A stretch of 33,268 nt of DNA from Bacteroidales bacterium (GTDB lineage: Bacteria > Bacteroidota > Bacteroidia > Bacteroidales > UBA932). The translations under genes and the position numbers were made by a program. The number at the start of each line of letters is the position of its first letter. Positions within the stretch are counted from its first letter, which is position 1. The stretch is taken from the NCBI GenBank assembly GCA_004556005.1, contig SFJA01000013.1, positions 1-33,268 on the forward strand. Direction: 5' to 3'. Below the pieces are notes generated by a model that saw nothing but the letters and a program-made list of their open reading frames with translations, had not been told where the DNA came from and did not search any database. Below are positions 7,317 to 15,387 of the stretch, in pieces.

Positions 7317-8546
7317 ATGGAAGATAAGAAGAAGGTTCTATCATTTGTTGCTGACGTAGGTCACACTCTGTTGGAAAACGGGGCCGAGATCTTCAGGGTT
7401 GAAGAGACTATGGCAAGGGTTTCAGAGCATTATGGGGCCGGCGATTCGGATTTTTTTGTGCTCAGCAACGGCATTTTTACCACAGGCGATTCGTACGCCA
7501 AGTCCGAATACATCCCAATAAGAGGCTCGCGTCTCGACAAGGTAGTTGACGTCAACCAGCTTTCACGAGATATCGTTGCACAGGATCTCCCTCTGGAAGA
7601 GGCCATCCTCCGTCTGGAAGCAATAAAGAACAAGGCGTCCAGTCCAATCTGGGTGCGTCTGCTCTCCGCAATGCTGGGTTGTAGCGCGTTCTGTATCATT
7701 TTTGGTGGCGGACTTGCCGACTGTATTGTTTGTATGGCAACCGCCATCCTCCTTTGCCTCTTTATGGTCTTTTTTGCAGATCGCTTTTTTACAAAGACGC
7801 TCAGCAACCTGCTAGGGGGAATGCTTGGCACTCTCTTGTGTATCTTTCTGTACAGCAGTGGTTTGGGAAGTAGTTTGCCGAATATGATTGTCGGCACCAT
7901 GATACTTCTCATTCCCGGGGTGGCTTTTACCAACGGCCTTAGGGACATATCCAATGAGGATTACCTTTCCGGAAGCACCCGCCTTGTCGATGCGCTTGTG
8001 GTATTTTTCTGCATTGCTCTGGGGGTATGTCTTGCATTTATCATCCAAGGTGCGGTTTCGGACGGACTTGTTGTCCTTCATGGTCCCAAGACCAATCCAG
8101 TCACTGCCTGTTATCCATTCCAACTTGCCGCAGCTTTTATCGGTACGACATTCTTTGCCATCCTTTTCGGATCTCCTTACAGGAACAGCCTTCTGTGCGG
8201 TGCTGTCGGTATGTTCGGCTGGCTTGCGTTTCTTCTTGTTACAAGACTGACCGACACCGGAGTCGTGCTAGGAACATTTATTGCCGCAGTACTGGTCGCT
8301 GTGCTTTCCAGGGCTGCGGCAAGGATTCAGAAATGTCCCGAGATAGTTTACCTTGTTTGCGGAATCTTCCCTCTGATACCGGGTGGCGGGGTTTTCTGGA
8401 GTTCTTATTTCCTTGTTTCAGGACAGTTGCACTTGGCTCTTTCTTCAGGTTTTACCGCCGTCAAGATTACTATCGCCATTGTATTTGGCATCATAGTCGC
8501 CGATAATGTCATCTGGCGTCGCAAGGCTTTGCCTTATACAAGGTAA
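7317..8546 (+). CDS. ThrE family threonine/serine exporter
   Basis: A 409-residue inner-membrane protein with the two-part ThrE architecture: an N-terminal domain (GHTLLENGAEIFRVEETM, characteristic of the former DUF1212) and about ten hydrophobic segments. Family members export threonine and serine. It corresponds to the split YjjP/YjjB pair of other bacteria fused in one chain. A GTG at 7311 is in frame, but the ATG at 7317 (MEDKKKVLSF) is the better start. Its stop directly abuts the stop of the convergent NigD-like gene with no base between. Confidence 0.88.
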   Translation: MEDKKKVLSFVADVGHTLLENGAEIFRVEETMARVSEHYGAGDSDFFVLSNGIFTTGDSYAKSEYIPIRGSRLDKVVDVNQLSRDIVAQDLPLEEAILRLEAIKNKASSPIWVRLLSAMLGCSAFCIIFGGGLADCIVCMATAILLCLFMVFFADRFFTKTLSNLLGGMLGTLLCIFLYSSGLGSSLPNMIVGTMILLIPGVAFTNGLRDISNEDYLSGSTRLVDALVVFFCIALGVCLAFIIQGAVSDGLVVLHGPKTNPVTACYPFQLAAAFIGTTFFAILFGSPYRNSLLCGAVGMFGWLAFLLVTRLTDTGVVLGTFIAAVLVAVLSRAAARIQKCPEIVYLVCGIFPLIPGGGVFWSSYFLVSGQLHLALSSGFTAVKITIAIVFGIIVADNVIWRRKALPYTR

Positions 8547-9272
8547 CTACTTGACTTGGATGCACTTGCTTCCGCTGTTCGGAGTCGCCAGATAAAATAC
8601 CTGGTTGCCGTTCATCCTGGTCTTGACATTGATGGCGGCTCTGCTCTTACCCTCGAGTCTGTCGAGGAACGGCTCAACAGGGAATGATACCCACTGCCAG
8701 TAGTCAAGTGATGATACGTCTCCATTGCTCTTGTGCGCAAGCGTGAGCTTGAGTTCTTTCTCGTCTCCGGTATCCTGTGTGTTGAGAGCAAGGGTAAAGT
8801 CGTGCTTCTCGTGCTTGTTTGCGTTAAATCCTACATAGATGTTGAAATACTTTGGTGTGGTCTGAGGGGTGTACGGACTGGTATTTACGCTAACGCCCTC
8901 CACTCCGAGATCTGCAAGTGCCTCGCTTCCGCTTACAATTGCGGTGTTGCCGATAACCACATTGGTATCAATCTGATAGAGCTTGATCTGGGTTGTCTGA
9001 GTAAGCTCTTCCTCTTCCTTCTGGATGCTGAAATAAAGAACTACTCGCTGTCCTTCCCTGGCCTTGAATGCCGCCGGTGCCGGCGAGTCCGGAATGAGGA
9101 GCCTGGCATCGTCGGTGATGTATGTCAGTTTGCTGTTGTCATTTGCACCGTTCTTGTTAACGGTCGCGAAACTGTAGTAGATGATTTCGTCCTTGCCTGA
9201 ATTGTTGGTACAGGAAACGGAGCCAATCAATGCAGCGAAGGCTGCCAAAAGAGTAATAAAACGTGTCTTCAT
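8547..9272 (-). CDS. NigD-like lipoprotein
   Basis: A 241-residue exported lipoprotein with a signal peptide and lipobox (GSVSC, Cys 21). The mature protein has the layout of NigD-like proteins of Bacteroidota: an N-terminal OB-like strand-rich part (REGQRVVLYFSIQ) and a C-terminal domain beginning near YFNIYVGFNAN and ending DYWQWVSFPV...FYLATPNSG. Function in this family is poorly known. The upstream 80 bp contain the same bipartite element found before the ECF sigma factor gene, which suggests this gene belongs to that sigma factor's regulon. Confidence 0.8.
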   Translation of the reverse strand: MKTRFITLLAAFAALIGSVSCTNNSGKDEIIYYSFATVNKNGANDNSKLTYITDDARLLIPDSPAPAAFKAREGQRVVLYFSIQKEEEELTQTTQIKLYQIDTNVVIGNTAIVSGSEALADLGVEGVSVNTSPYTPQTTPKYFNIYVGFNANKHEKHDFTLALNTQDTGDEKELKLTLAHKSNGDVSSLDYWQWVSFPVEPFLDRLEGKSRAAINVKTRMNGNQVFYLATPNSGSKCIQVK

Positions 9273-9312
9273 AATCTATTTTTATTCTTTGTTTTACTGA
9301 ATAACCAACATT

Positions 9313-9341
9313 ATAACGCCGGAATTGATGAAATACTGCGT
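9313..9341 (-). promoter_or_regulatory. Putative ECF-sigma promoter of the NigD-like gene
   Basis: On the minus strand ACGCAGTATTTCA (9341-9329), then 11 nt, then GTTAT (9317-9313). The identical two blocks with the same 11-nt spacing occur before the ECF sigma operon at 11195-11167. No TAnnTTTG box was seen between the genes. The start codon at 9272 leaves a leader of about 35 nt. Confidence 0.6.
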
Positions 9342-9352
9342 GAAAATATGAT

Positions 9353-10591
9353 TTATAGAGAAAAACCGAGTCCTATGCTCAATCCGACGCTGAGCGGATT
9401 GTCGGTCCTGATTGTCTTGAGCCTGCTTTCGGTCAGGTAATAGGAGATTTCCGGCTGCGCATACATATATATATGGTCAGCGGCTTTCCACTGCACTCCT
9501 GCGTTTGCCCCGAGCGAAACCAGCACTCCCTTTTCGCTGACCTTATTGCCTGCAACCCTTGCGTCCGCTGCCCATTCCAGCTTTCCGCCTGCCGAAATAT
9601 AGGTCGAGAATGCAGAATTGCTCCCGAACGAGTATCTGATGCGCAGGGGAATTCCTACGTACTGCACGCGCTGTTCGTCGGTTTTGACGTGCCCCTGGAA
9701 GAGCAGTTGCGAGCGCAGGTAGCTGTAGCTGACGCCGCTTTCGATGGAAAGGCAGCCCTGGTTGACGCCGGCGCCCCCGGACCTGTGCCACAGCGGTATG
9801 TTCAGTACCAATTCTGCTCCGATGGGGGCACTGTGCTTGAACTGTGCGTCTTCGTATCGTCCGGTGTCGATAGTGTTGCTTTCCAGTCCAGATGGCTGCA
9901 TAAGAGAAGCCCCGAGTGGCGATGCCTTGAAGGTTGTTGCACTGGCTCTGCCGCCGTTGATGCCGCCTTTAGTTCCCGCAATACCGTTCACTGCAAGATA
10001 GGCGCTGATTTTCTGCCTTTTGCTTATCTTCTCCTGCAGTGTTACTTCAGCATAATAATCATCCAAAATCGCAGTTTTGTCGCCGGCAAACTGAGAGTCC
10101 GTAGTTGTGGATTCGCTGCCCTTGGAACCAATGCTGACTTCTGGCTTTGTCTCGCCGCTGGCAGGGTTACTCCCGCTTGCTTCAGTTACGGCGGTGCTAC
10201 GATTGCCGCTGTAACTGTTTGCGACCTTGACGCCGTACAACTGACCGCCCGTTGCAGGTGACTCGCCGCTCCCAAAGTTCTCGCCAGTCGCTGAGGGTAC
10301 TATGACTTCCGCCTTGCCTCTGGCATCGTTGAGGTCAGACTGGCTCTCAATGCTGGCGAGCAGGGGAGTGTCGCTGGTCTCAGGGCTTTCCGGACTCGGA
10401 CCGATATAAAGTAACGCTGCAATTGCCGCCACTGATAGTATTGAACTAGCGGTATATGCAATGCGTCTTACTCTGGCGCGTCTTTTTAAAGATGCTGAAA
10501 CGCTTGACCAGCCTGCTGTTGCTGACCCGGAGTCTGCAACACTCTCAGCTTCGGCAGCCAAGTATTTGTCCCGTATGTCTTTATCCTTCAT
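9353..10591 (-). CDS. Single-pass membrane protein with C-terminal outer-membrane-type beta-barrel, coupled to an ECF sigma factor
   Basis: A 412-residue protein with an unusual layout. Residues 1-43 are polar with a basic end (LKRRARVRR), and there is no cleavable signal. Residues 44-63 form one membrane helix. About 65-195 are low-complexity and rich in Ser, Gly, Thr and Glu. From about 195 to the end the sequence alternates as in small porin-like barrels (PLRIRYSFGSNSAF, VSLGANAGVQW, final GLSIGLGFSL). The start codon overlaps the sigma factor stop (TAATG), so translation is coupled. The N-terminal part is placed where anti-sigma factors usually sit, which suggests it holds the sigma factor at the inner membrane. 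That role is inference; the barrel assignment rests on pattern. Confidence 0.75.
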   Translation of the reverse strand: MKDKDIRDKYLAAEAESVADSGSATAGWSSVSASLKRRARVRRIAYTASSILSVAAIAALLYIGPSPESPETSDTPLLASIESQSDLNDARGKAEVIVPSATGENFGSGESPATGGQLYGVKVANSYSGNRSTAVTEASGSNPASGETKPEVSIGSKGSESTTTDSQFAGDKTAILDDYYAEVTLQEKISKRQKISAYLAVNGIAGTKGGINGGRASATTFKASPLGASLMQPSGLESNTIDTGRYEDAQFKHSAPIGAELVLNIPLWHRSGGAGVNQGCLSIESGVSYSYLRSQLLFQGHVKTDEQRVQYVGIPLRIRYSFGSNSAFSTYISAGGKLEWAADARVAGNKVSEKGVLVSLGANAGVQWKAADHIYMYAQPEISYYLTESRLKTIRTDNPLSVGLSIGLGFSL

Positions 10592-11148
10592 TATATCAAG
10601 TTTTTCTTTTGATATTCCCTAATTTTATCATTCAGAATCATCCGTGCTCTTGCGAGATTGGCAGACGAGCTTTTTTCCTTGATTCCCAATATTTTTCCTA
10701 TTTCGGCGTGTGATAGTTCGTCAATTACATACATCTTGAAAACCGTTCCGTACATTGGTGGAAGTTGGTCAATCATGTTCTTTATTACTTCCGGAGGGAT
10801 GTCCGGCATATCTTCTTGCTCGTCTGTATCCGGGATTGTGCTGGTGTCGAAATTATCGTCTTCATTATTTCTCAGCCGCCTCCGTTTGGCAATACTGTCG
10901 AAGCAGAGATTGATTGTGAGCCTTGCCATCCAGCTGTAGAGCGACCCTTCTCCCGTGTATCGGTATTTGCGTATGTTTTCCAGAATCTTGACAAATGCGT
11001 CGTGCATAGTGTCTTCGGCACTCTGCTTGTCCTTGCAGTAACGGCGACATATAGCCAGCAGACGGGAACTGTAGCGTCTGTATAGTTCCTCGCCGGCCGA
11101 TGCGTCACGTCTTGCACATTTCTGTGCCAACGTCAAGTCATCCGTCAT
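10591..11148 (-). CDS. ECF (sigma-70 family, group 4) RNA polymerase sigma factor
   Basis: A 185-residue sigma factor with region 2 (RYSSRLLAICRRYC through WMARLTINLCFD) and region 4 (LPPMYGTVFKMYVIDELSHA, then the helix-turn-helix EIGKILGIKEKSSSANLARA), joined by an acidic linker (DTDEQEDMPD). A GTG at 11160 is in frame, but ATG 11148 (MTDDLT) is preferred because the presumed promoter would start transcription at about 11160. It is translationally coupled to the membrane/barrel gene downstream. The putative self-recognised promoter upstream suggests autoregulation. Confidence 0.9.
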   Translation of the reverse strand: MTDDLTLAQKCARRDASAGEELYRRYSSRLLAICRRYCKDKQSAEDTMHDAFVKILENIRKYRYTGEGSLYSWMARLTINLCFDSIAKRRRLRNNEDDNFDTSTIPDTDEQEDMPDIPPEVIKNMIDQLPPMYGTVFKMYVIDELSHAEIGKILGIKEKSSSANLARARMILNDKIREYQKKNLI

Positions 11149-11166
11149 TGTCTGAATCACGCAATA

Positions 11167-11195
11167 ATAACTGAACGGAATGTGAAATACTGCGT
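11167..11195 (-). promoter_or_regulatory. Putative autoregulated ECF promoter
   Basis: On the minus strand ACGCAGTATTTCA (11195-11183), then 11 nt, then GTTAT (11171-11167). The two blocks and their spacing are identical to those upstream of the NigD-like gene. The position predicts a transcript start close to 11160, about 12 nt before ATG 11148. Confidence 0.6.
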
Positions 11196-11208
11196 CAGGA
11201 CTGTCAAA

Positions 11209-11964
11209 TTATTCCTTGCCTGACTCCGGATATACTTTTTCGTATATATCTTTCATTACCAGTCCTGCAAGAGTCAGACCGAAAATGCCCGTGATATGCG
11301 AAAGAGAGCCGTTTACCTGAGCGTGCCCGTCGGTGCTGACAGGGTGCAATTCTTCTTCGCCAAGATTGGGCAGCACTTCCTCGCTGTAAACGCAGCGGAA
11401 TTTGTGAGCAGGGTAGGTTTTGCGCTGCTTGCAGCGTTTACGGAGCGCAGCCCCGAGAGGGCAGCCGCGTACGTTCCAAAATTCGGCTACCTTAATCCGG
11501 GTCGGATCAACCTTGAGGGCAGCTCCCATCGAGCTGAAAAAGACTGCTCCGCTCTGGCAGGCCCGGAGTATGAGCGAATACTTGTCCTTGAAGGAGTCGA
11601 TGGCGTCTATGATGTAGTCGTAACTGCCGAGATTGAACTGTTTGTGGTTCTCGTCGCAATAGTGGCTGCAAATTGTCTGGATGCTTGCATTGGGATTGAT
11701 TGCGAGCAGTCTTTCTTTCATAACTTCGGTCTTTGGCTGTCCGACGTTGAGCGAGGTCGCCATCAGCTGGCGGTTGACATTGCTTGAACTTACATTGTCA
11801 GAATCGACAATTGTCAGTTGTGTGATTCCAGAACGGAGCAGGCTTTCTATGCACCAGCTGCCCACGCCTCCTATGCCAAAAACGATAACTTTGACCTCTT
11901 CGAGCCGCTTAGTCATCTTGCTGCCCAGCAAAAGCTGCGATCTATCATAAATATTGCCTTCCAC
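11209..11964 (-). CDS. tcdA: tRNA threonylcarbamoyladenosine dehydratase (E1-like, TcdA)
   Basis: A 251-residue E1-like enzyme of the ThiF/MoeB fold. TcdA uses ATP to cyclise the t6A37 modification of tRNA to ct6A. Motifs: the nucleotide loop FGIGGVGSW, the following VDSDNVSSSNVNRQL with the Arg that contacts ATP, the DAIDSFKDKYSLI segment, and the conserved GSMGAAL-type stretch (SSMGAALKVDPTRI). No ATG lies before Met 21, so the start is non-standard: GTG at 11964 (EGNIYDRSQLL, matching where the family begins) or TTG at 11976. It is followed by the ECF sigma promoter and seems separate from that operon. Confidence 0.87.
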   Translation of the reverse strand: MEGNIYDRSQLLLGSKMTKRLEEVKVIVFGIGGVGSWCIESLLRSGITQLTIVDSDNVSSSNVNRQLMATSLNVGQPKTEVMKERLLAINPNASIQTICSHYCDENHKQFNLGSYDYIIDAIDSFKDKYSLILRACQSGAVFFSSMGAALKVDPTRIKVAEFWNVRGCPLGAALRKRCKQRKTYPAHKFRCVYSEEVLPNLGEEELHPVSTDGHAQVNGSLSHITGIFGLTLAGLVMKDIYEKVYPESGKE

Positions 11965-12048
11965 TTTGGTATTCAATTAATAAAACTATTATGTTATTAG
12001 TGGTAACATTTTTGTTAATGCCGTTTTGCGGTCATTTTCAGCTCAAAA

Positions 12049-13377
12049 TCAGTATCCGTACACCTTTTTGTTGCGTATAAGGAATGTGGCAGAAACGATA
12101 GCGCTGCAAAGCTCAGCTGCCGGCATTGCGAGCCATACTCCATCCAATCCTAGTATCAAAGGCAGCAACAGTACTGCAATCAACTGGAATCCGAACATTC
12201 TTGAGAATGATATGATTCCGCTTGTCTTTCCGTCATTGAGAGCGGTAAAGAACGAGGATGCAAATACATTGAACCAGCTTCCGAGGAAGCCGACAGAATA
12301 GAGTGCAAAGGCTCGTTCAGACATCTTGCAAAGCGCCTCGTCATAGCCGGTGAATATCCTTGCAATCCACCCTGACATAAGTATAGCTGCACTTGTCAGG
12401 ACTATGGCCGCGCAGGAAAGCAGAATCAGGCTTCTTCTTTTGAGATTGTGCAGTTCCTTTTTGTTTCCGGCTCCATAGTGATATGCAATTACCGGCATCA
12501 CTCCCATAGTATATCCGAAATATACTGCAAGGTAGAGTATTGCTACATACATAATGACACCGAATGCCGCTACTCCGTCTTCGCCGCAGATTCTGATGAG
12601 CTGGAGGTTATACACCATCGACATCAGAGATACGGCCAGATTGCTGATAAGTTCCGATATTCCGTTCGTGCAGGTCTTTGCAAGTGCCTTGAAGTCAATT
12701 ATTGCTCTGCCGAGCCGCAGTAGGCTGGAATTGCGAACGGAGAAATAGATTAGAGGCCAGACCGATCCCACAATCTGACTTGCTACCGTTGCGATGGCAG
12801 CAGCCTCGAGTCCATAGCCGAGCACCCCTATGAGCATCCAGTCCAGGATTATGTTGGTAAAACCGGATACAAGTGTAACTATCAGTCCCAGAGTCGGTTT
12901 CTCTGCGGCAATCATAAACGACTGGAATGATACCTGCAGCATGAAAGTCGGCATGAAAGCCATAATTATGTTGCCGTATGCTACTGCAAATTCCAGCATC
13001 TCTCCGCTGGCGCCAAGCAGCCTCGCCACAGGTCTCATCACGCTCATTCCTATGATGTCCAGGATGATACCTATGCCGAGGGCAAAATAAACCAGCATTG
13101 AAAAGAGCCCGTTTGCCCTGGCTTTGTCGCCTTCTCCTAAAGTCTTGGATATGAGAGCCGTGCCTCCTGACCCTATCATAAATCCTATGGCTCCGAGTAT
13201 CATGGGGAAGGGCCATATCAGGTTAAGTGCGGCAAATTCCGTCTTTCCGACGCAATTGGATACGAAATAGCCGTCCACCATACCGTAGATGCTCGTGAAT
13301 ATCATCATCACGATGGACGGTATGGTGAAACGTATCAGTCTGGTATATCCAAAGTGGTCAGAGAGTTGTATCTTCAT
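12049..13377 (-). CDS. MATE family efflux transporter
   Basis: A 442-residue polytopic protein with about twelve membrane segments in two halves, of the MATE family that exports organic cations, drugs or metabolites using a sodium or proton gradient. The N-terminus MKIQLSDHFGYTRLIRFTIPSIVMM and FTSIYGMVDGYFVSNCVG are typical. The ATG at 13377 is chosen; an upstream in-frame ATG at 13440 would lie deep inside the CDF gene and encodes no family sequence. It overlaps the CDF gene by 20 bp, so it is the last gene of a four-gene unit. The substrate is unknown. Confidence 0.87.
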   Translation of the reverse strand: MKIQLSDHFGYTRLIRFTIPSIVMMIFTSIYGMVDGYFVSNCVGKTEFAALNLIWPFPMILGAIGFMIGSGGTALISKTLGEGDKARANGLFSMLVYFALGIGIILDIIGMSVMRPVARLLGASGEMLEFAVAYGNIIMAFMPTFMLQVSFQSFMIAAEKPTLGLIVTLVSGFTNIILDWMLIGVLGYGLEAAAIATVASQIVGSVWPLIYFSVRNSSLLRLGRAIIDFKALAKTCTNGISELISNLAVSLMSMVYNLQLIRICGEDGVAAFGVIMYVAILYLAVYFGYTMGVMPVIAYHYGAGNKKELHNLKRRSLILLSCAAIVLTSAAILMSGWIARIFTGYDEALCKMSERAFALYSVGFLGSWFNVFASSFFTALNDGKTSGIISFSRMFGFQLIAVLLLPLILGLDGVWLAMPAAELCSAIVSATFLIRNKKVYGY

Positions 13378-14266
13378 TGTTCTTTTCCTTGACAGGTTCC
13401 AGATGGAGCGTGATGTGGGTGTCTTCGCCAAAGCATTCACGCAGTCTTTCCTCTATGTTGCTCGCGTGGTCGTGCGCTTCCTTCAGAGGCATCTGGGCGG
13501 GCATCCTGATGTGCATTTCAATTGCAATTCTTTTCCCTATCCTTCTAGTCCTGAGGTTGTGAAGGTCGCATACCGTGTCCTCGGCAAGAGTAATCTTCTT
13601 TATTTCTTCTTCAGCGCTTTCCGGCAGGCTCTCTTCCATAAGTTCACCGATTGATTCCCTGATGAGTTTGAGAGCCGTGATGATGATGAATATGCTTACA
13701 ATTACTGCGGCAACAGGGTCAAGCACGGCCCATTTCTGTCCGAGCAGGACTGCTCCGCCTATGCCGACTGCGGTTCCGATCGAAGAAAGCGCATCCGAGC
13801 GATGATGCCAGGCATTTGCTTCCAGGGCTTGTGAATCGACTTCCTTTGCCACCTTGCGCGTTACCCGGAAAATCCATTCCTTCAGCACTATGCTCAACAG
13901 GGCAGCTACAAGTGCGATAATTCCCGGAGATTCAAGCACTTCGCCGTTTATGGCATCAATAATCCTCTGTATTCCCTTCCATCCGAGCAAAGCGCCTACT
14001 CCAAGCAGGGAAATGCCTATTATAGCTGTGGCAAGGGTTTCATATTTGCCGTGACCGTAGTCGTGATCGTCATCCTGAGGCTTTGAACTGATTTTGACAA
14101 ACAAAAGGACAATGATGTCGGTGAGGAAGTCACTCATCGAGTGTACTGCATCCGCTATCATGGCTGCGGAATGACCGAGTACACCGGCGACGAATTTGAA
14201 GCACAGAAGGAGCATATTCACTATGCCGCCGAGTATTGTAACCCGGTAGATCTTCTTTTCTCTCAT
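13358..14266 (-). CDS. Cation diffusion facilitator (CDF) family metal efflux protein
   Basis: A 302-residue CDF transporter, which exports divalent metal ions by proton antiport. Six membrane segments are followed by a cytoplasmic C-terminal domain (residues about 210-302, with metal-binding-like His residues in HDHASNIEE and HITLHLEP). The transport site is visible: H42 and D46 (VHSMSD), and H154 and D158 (HHRSD). His-Asp pairs at both positions are usual for zinc-type CDF proteins. DDDHDYGHGKYE (residues 65-76) is the conserved loop. I use ATG 14266 (MREKKIYR); an ATG at 14485 would add 73 residues read out of frame through the upstream gene. Confidence 0.88.
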   Translation of the reverse strand: MREKKIYRVTILGGIVNMLLLCFKFVAGVLGHSAAMIADAVHSMSDFLTDIIVLLFVKISSKPQDDDHDYGHGKYETLATAIIGISLLGVGALLGWKGIQRIIDAINGEVLESPGIIALVAALLSIVLKEWIFRVTRKVAKEVDSQALEANAWHHRSDALSSIGTAVGIGGAVLLGQKWAVLDPVAAVIVSIFIIITALKLIRESIGELMEESLPESAEEEIKKITLAEDTVCDLHNLRTRRIGKRIAIEMHIRMPAQMPLKEAHDHASNIEERLRECFGEDTHITLHLEPVKEKNNEDTTL

Positions 14267-14277
14267 AGTATCGGTTT

Positions 14278-15387
14278 TTAATTCAGTTTGCAATCCCCGT
14301 CTTTTATCCATCCGGCCTTGCGGAGTGGAAATGCGACGAGCGGACAGATTATTGCCGGGAGCACGATGCTGACAAGAGCAAGTCCCAGCCAGTCTGAAGC
14401 GCCTGCCGTAATGGCCGTGGCTCCGTTTGCAAGGGCGGCGGCTGACGGTTCTACCCATCCTGTCCATACGCCTATCGGGCCACATAGCCCGCAGGTGCCC
14501 ATACCGGAATTGATGGCGGCGCCATTCATTTCAAGCCTGAAAATGCAGGTTGCGACTGGTCCGGTAATCATTCCCGTCACAATAGGCGGAATCCATATGC
14601 GTGGGTTGCGCAATATGTTGCCCATCTGGAGCATACTTGTTCCTATGCCCTGGCTGACCAGTCCGCCCCATTTGTTTTCGCGGAAGCTCATAACTGCAAA
14701 TCCTACCATCTGCGCGCAGCATCCGGCAAGCGCTGCGCCGCCGGCAAGCCCGGTCAGTCCAAGTCCCGCACAGATTGCAGCGGAGCTGATAGGCAGGGTC
14801 AGCGCCATTCCCACTATTGTTGACACAAGAATTCCCATAAGGAAAGGCTGCTGCTGCGTCGCCCAGATGATGAGCTTTCCGAGCCGGCTGGCTGCAAGGC
14901 CGATGGGTTCTGCTATGAGCGCGGCAACCAGTGTGCCGGACAGGAGAGTCACCAGAGGGGTGACCAGTATGTCGATGCGGGTTTCGCGGCTTACCATCTT
15001 GCCAAATTCGGCTGCGATGATGGCTACGATATAAACTGCGAAAGGGCCTCCGGCGCCTCCGAGGGCATTGGTCGCATAACCTACGGCAGGGAGCGAGAAC
15101 AATACCGTTCCCGGTGCTTTCAGGGCGTATCCTATGGCTACTGCCATTGCGGGGCCGGCCATTGCCGAAGCAAGCGAACCGACCGTATATGAGTTTCCGG
15201 CTATGGTGAAATACGCCTTTGTCAGCAGCCCGATGTTGAACTGGCTGCCGAGTGTGTTGAGTATGGTACCGACAAGCAGGGTACAGAACAGTCCCTGGGC
15301 CATTGCGGACATAGCGTCTATGCCGTAACGCTGCAGGGACGGTTCAATATCCTTGCGCTTGAGGAAAGCCCTGAAGGATGATGCCAT
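14278..15387 (-). CDS. PfoR/PTS_EIIC-type membrane protein
   Basis: A 369-residue inner-membrane protein with about ten hydrophobic segments, of the PfoR / COG3641 family (annotated PTS sugar transporter subunit IIC or putative toxin regulator). It begins FLKRKDIEPSLQRYGIDAMSAMAQGLF and has GGAGGPFAVYIVAIIAAEFGK and NSGMGTCGLCGPIGVWTGW. No phosphotransferase partner (EI, HPr, IIA, IIB) occurs in the window, and most Bacteroidota have few or none, so sugar phosphorylation is doubtful. The start overlaps the nicotinamidase stop by one base (TAATG), so the two proteins are made together. Substrate unknown. Confidence 0.8.
   Translation of the reverse strand: MASSFRAFLKRKDIEPSLQRYGIDAMSAMAQGLFCTLLVGTILNTLGSQFNIGLLTKAYFTIAGNSYTVGSLASAMAGPAMAVAIGYALKAPGTVLFSLPAVGYATNALGGAGGPFAVYIVAIIAAEFGKMVSRETRIDILVTPLVTLLSGTLVAALIAEPIGLAASRLGKLIIWATQQQPFLMGILVSTIVGMALTLPISSAAICAGLGLTGLAGGAALAGCCAQMVGFAVMSFRENKWGGLVSQGIGTSMLQMGNILRNPRIWIPPIVTGMITGPVATCIFRLEMNGAAINSGMGTCGLCGPIGVWTGWVEPSAAALANGATAITAGASDWLGLALVSIVLPAIICPLVAFPLRKAGWIKDGDCKLN

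Noticed and set aside
13378..13440. N-terminal extension of the MATE protein from ATG 13440
   Set aside because: It overlaps the CDF coding end by over 80 bp and adds no family sequence; ATG 13377 is a standard MATE start.
14267..14485. 73-residue N-terminal extension of the CDF protein
   Set aside because: It lies inside the PfoR-type gene in another frame and encodes an Arg-rich sequence absent from CDF proteins; ATG 14266 gives a normal N-terminus.
14278..15387. A complete phosphotransferase sugar uptake system
   Set aside because: Only an EIIC-like membrane protein is present; no EI, HPr, IIA or IIB gene is in the window, so the PTS label is by family name only.
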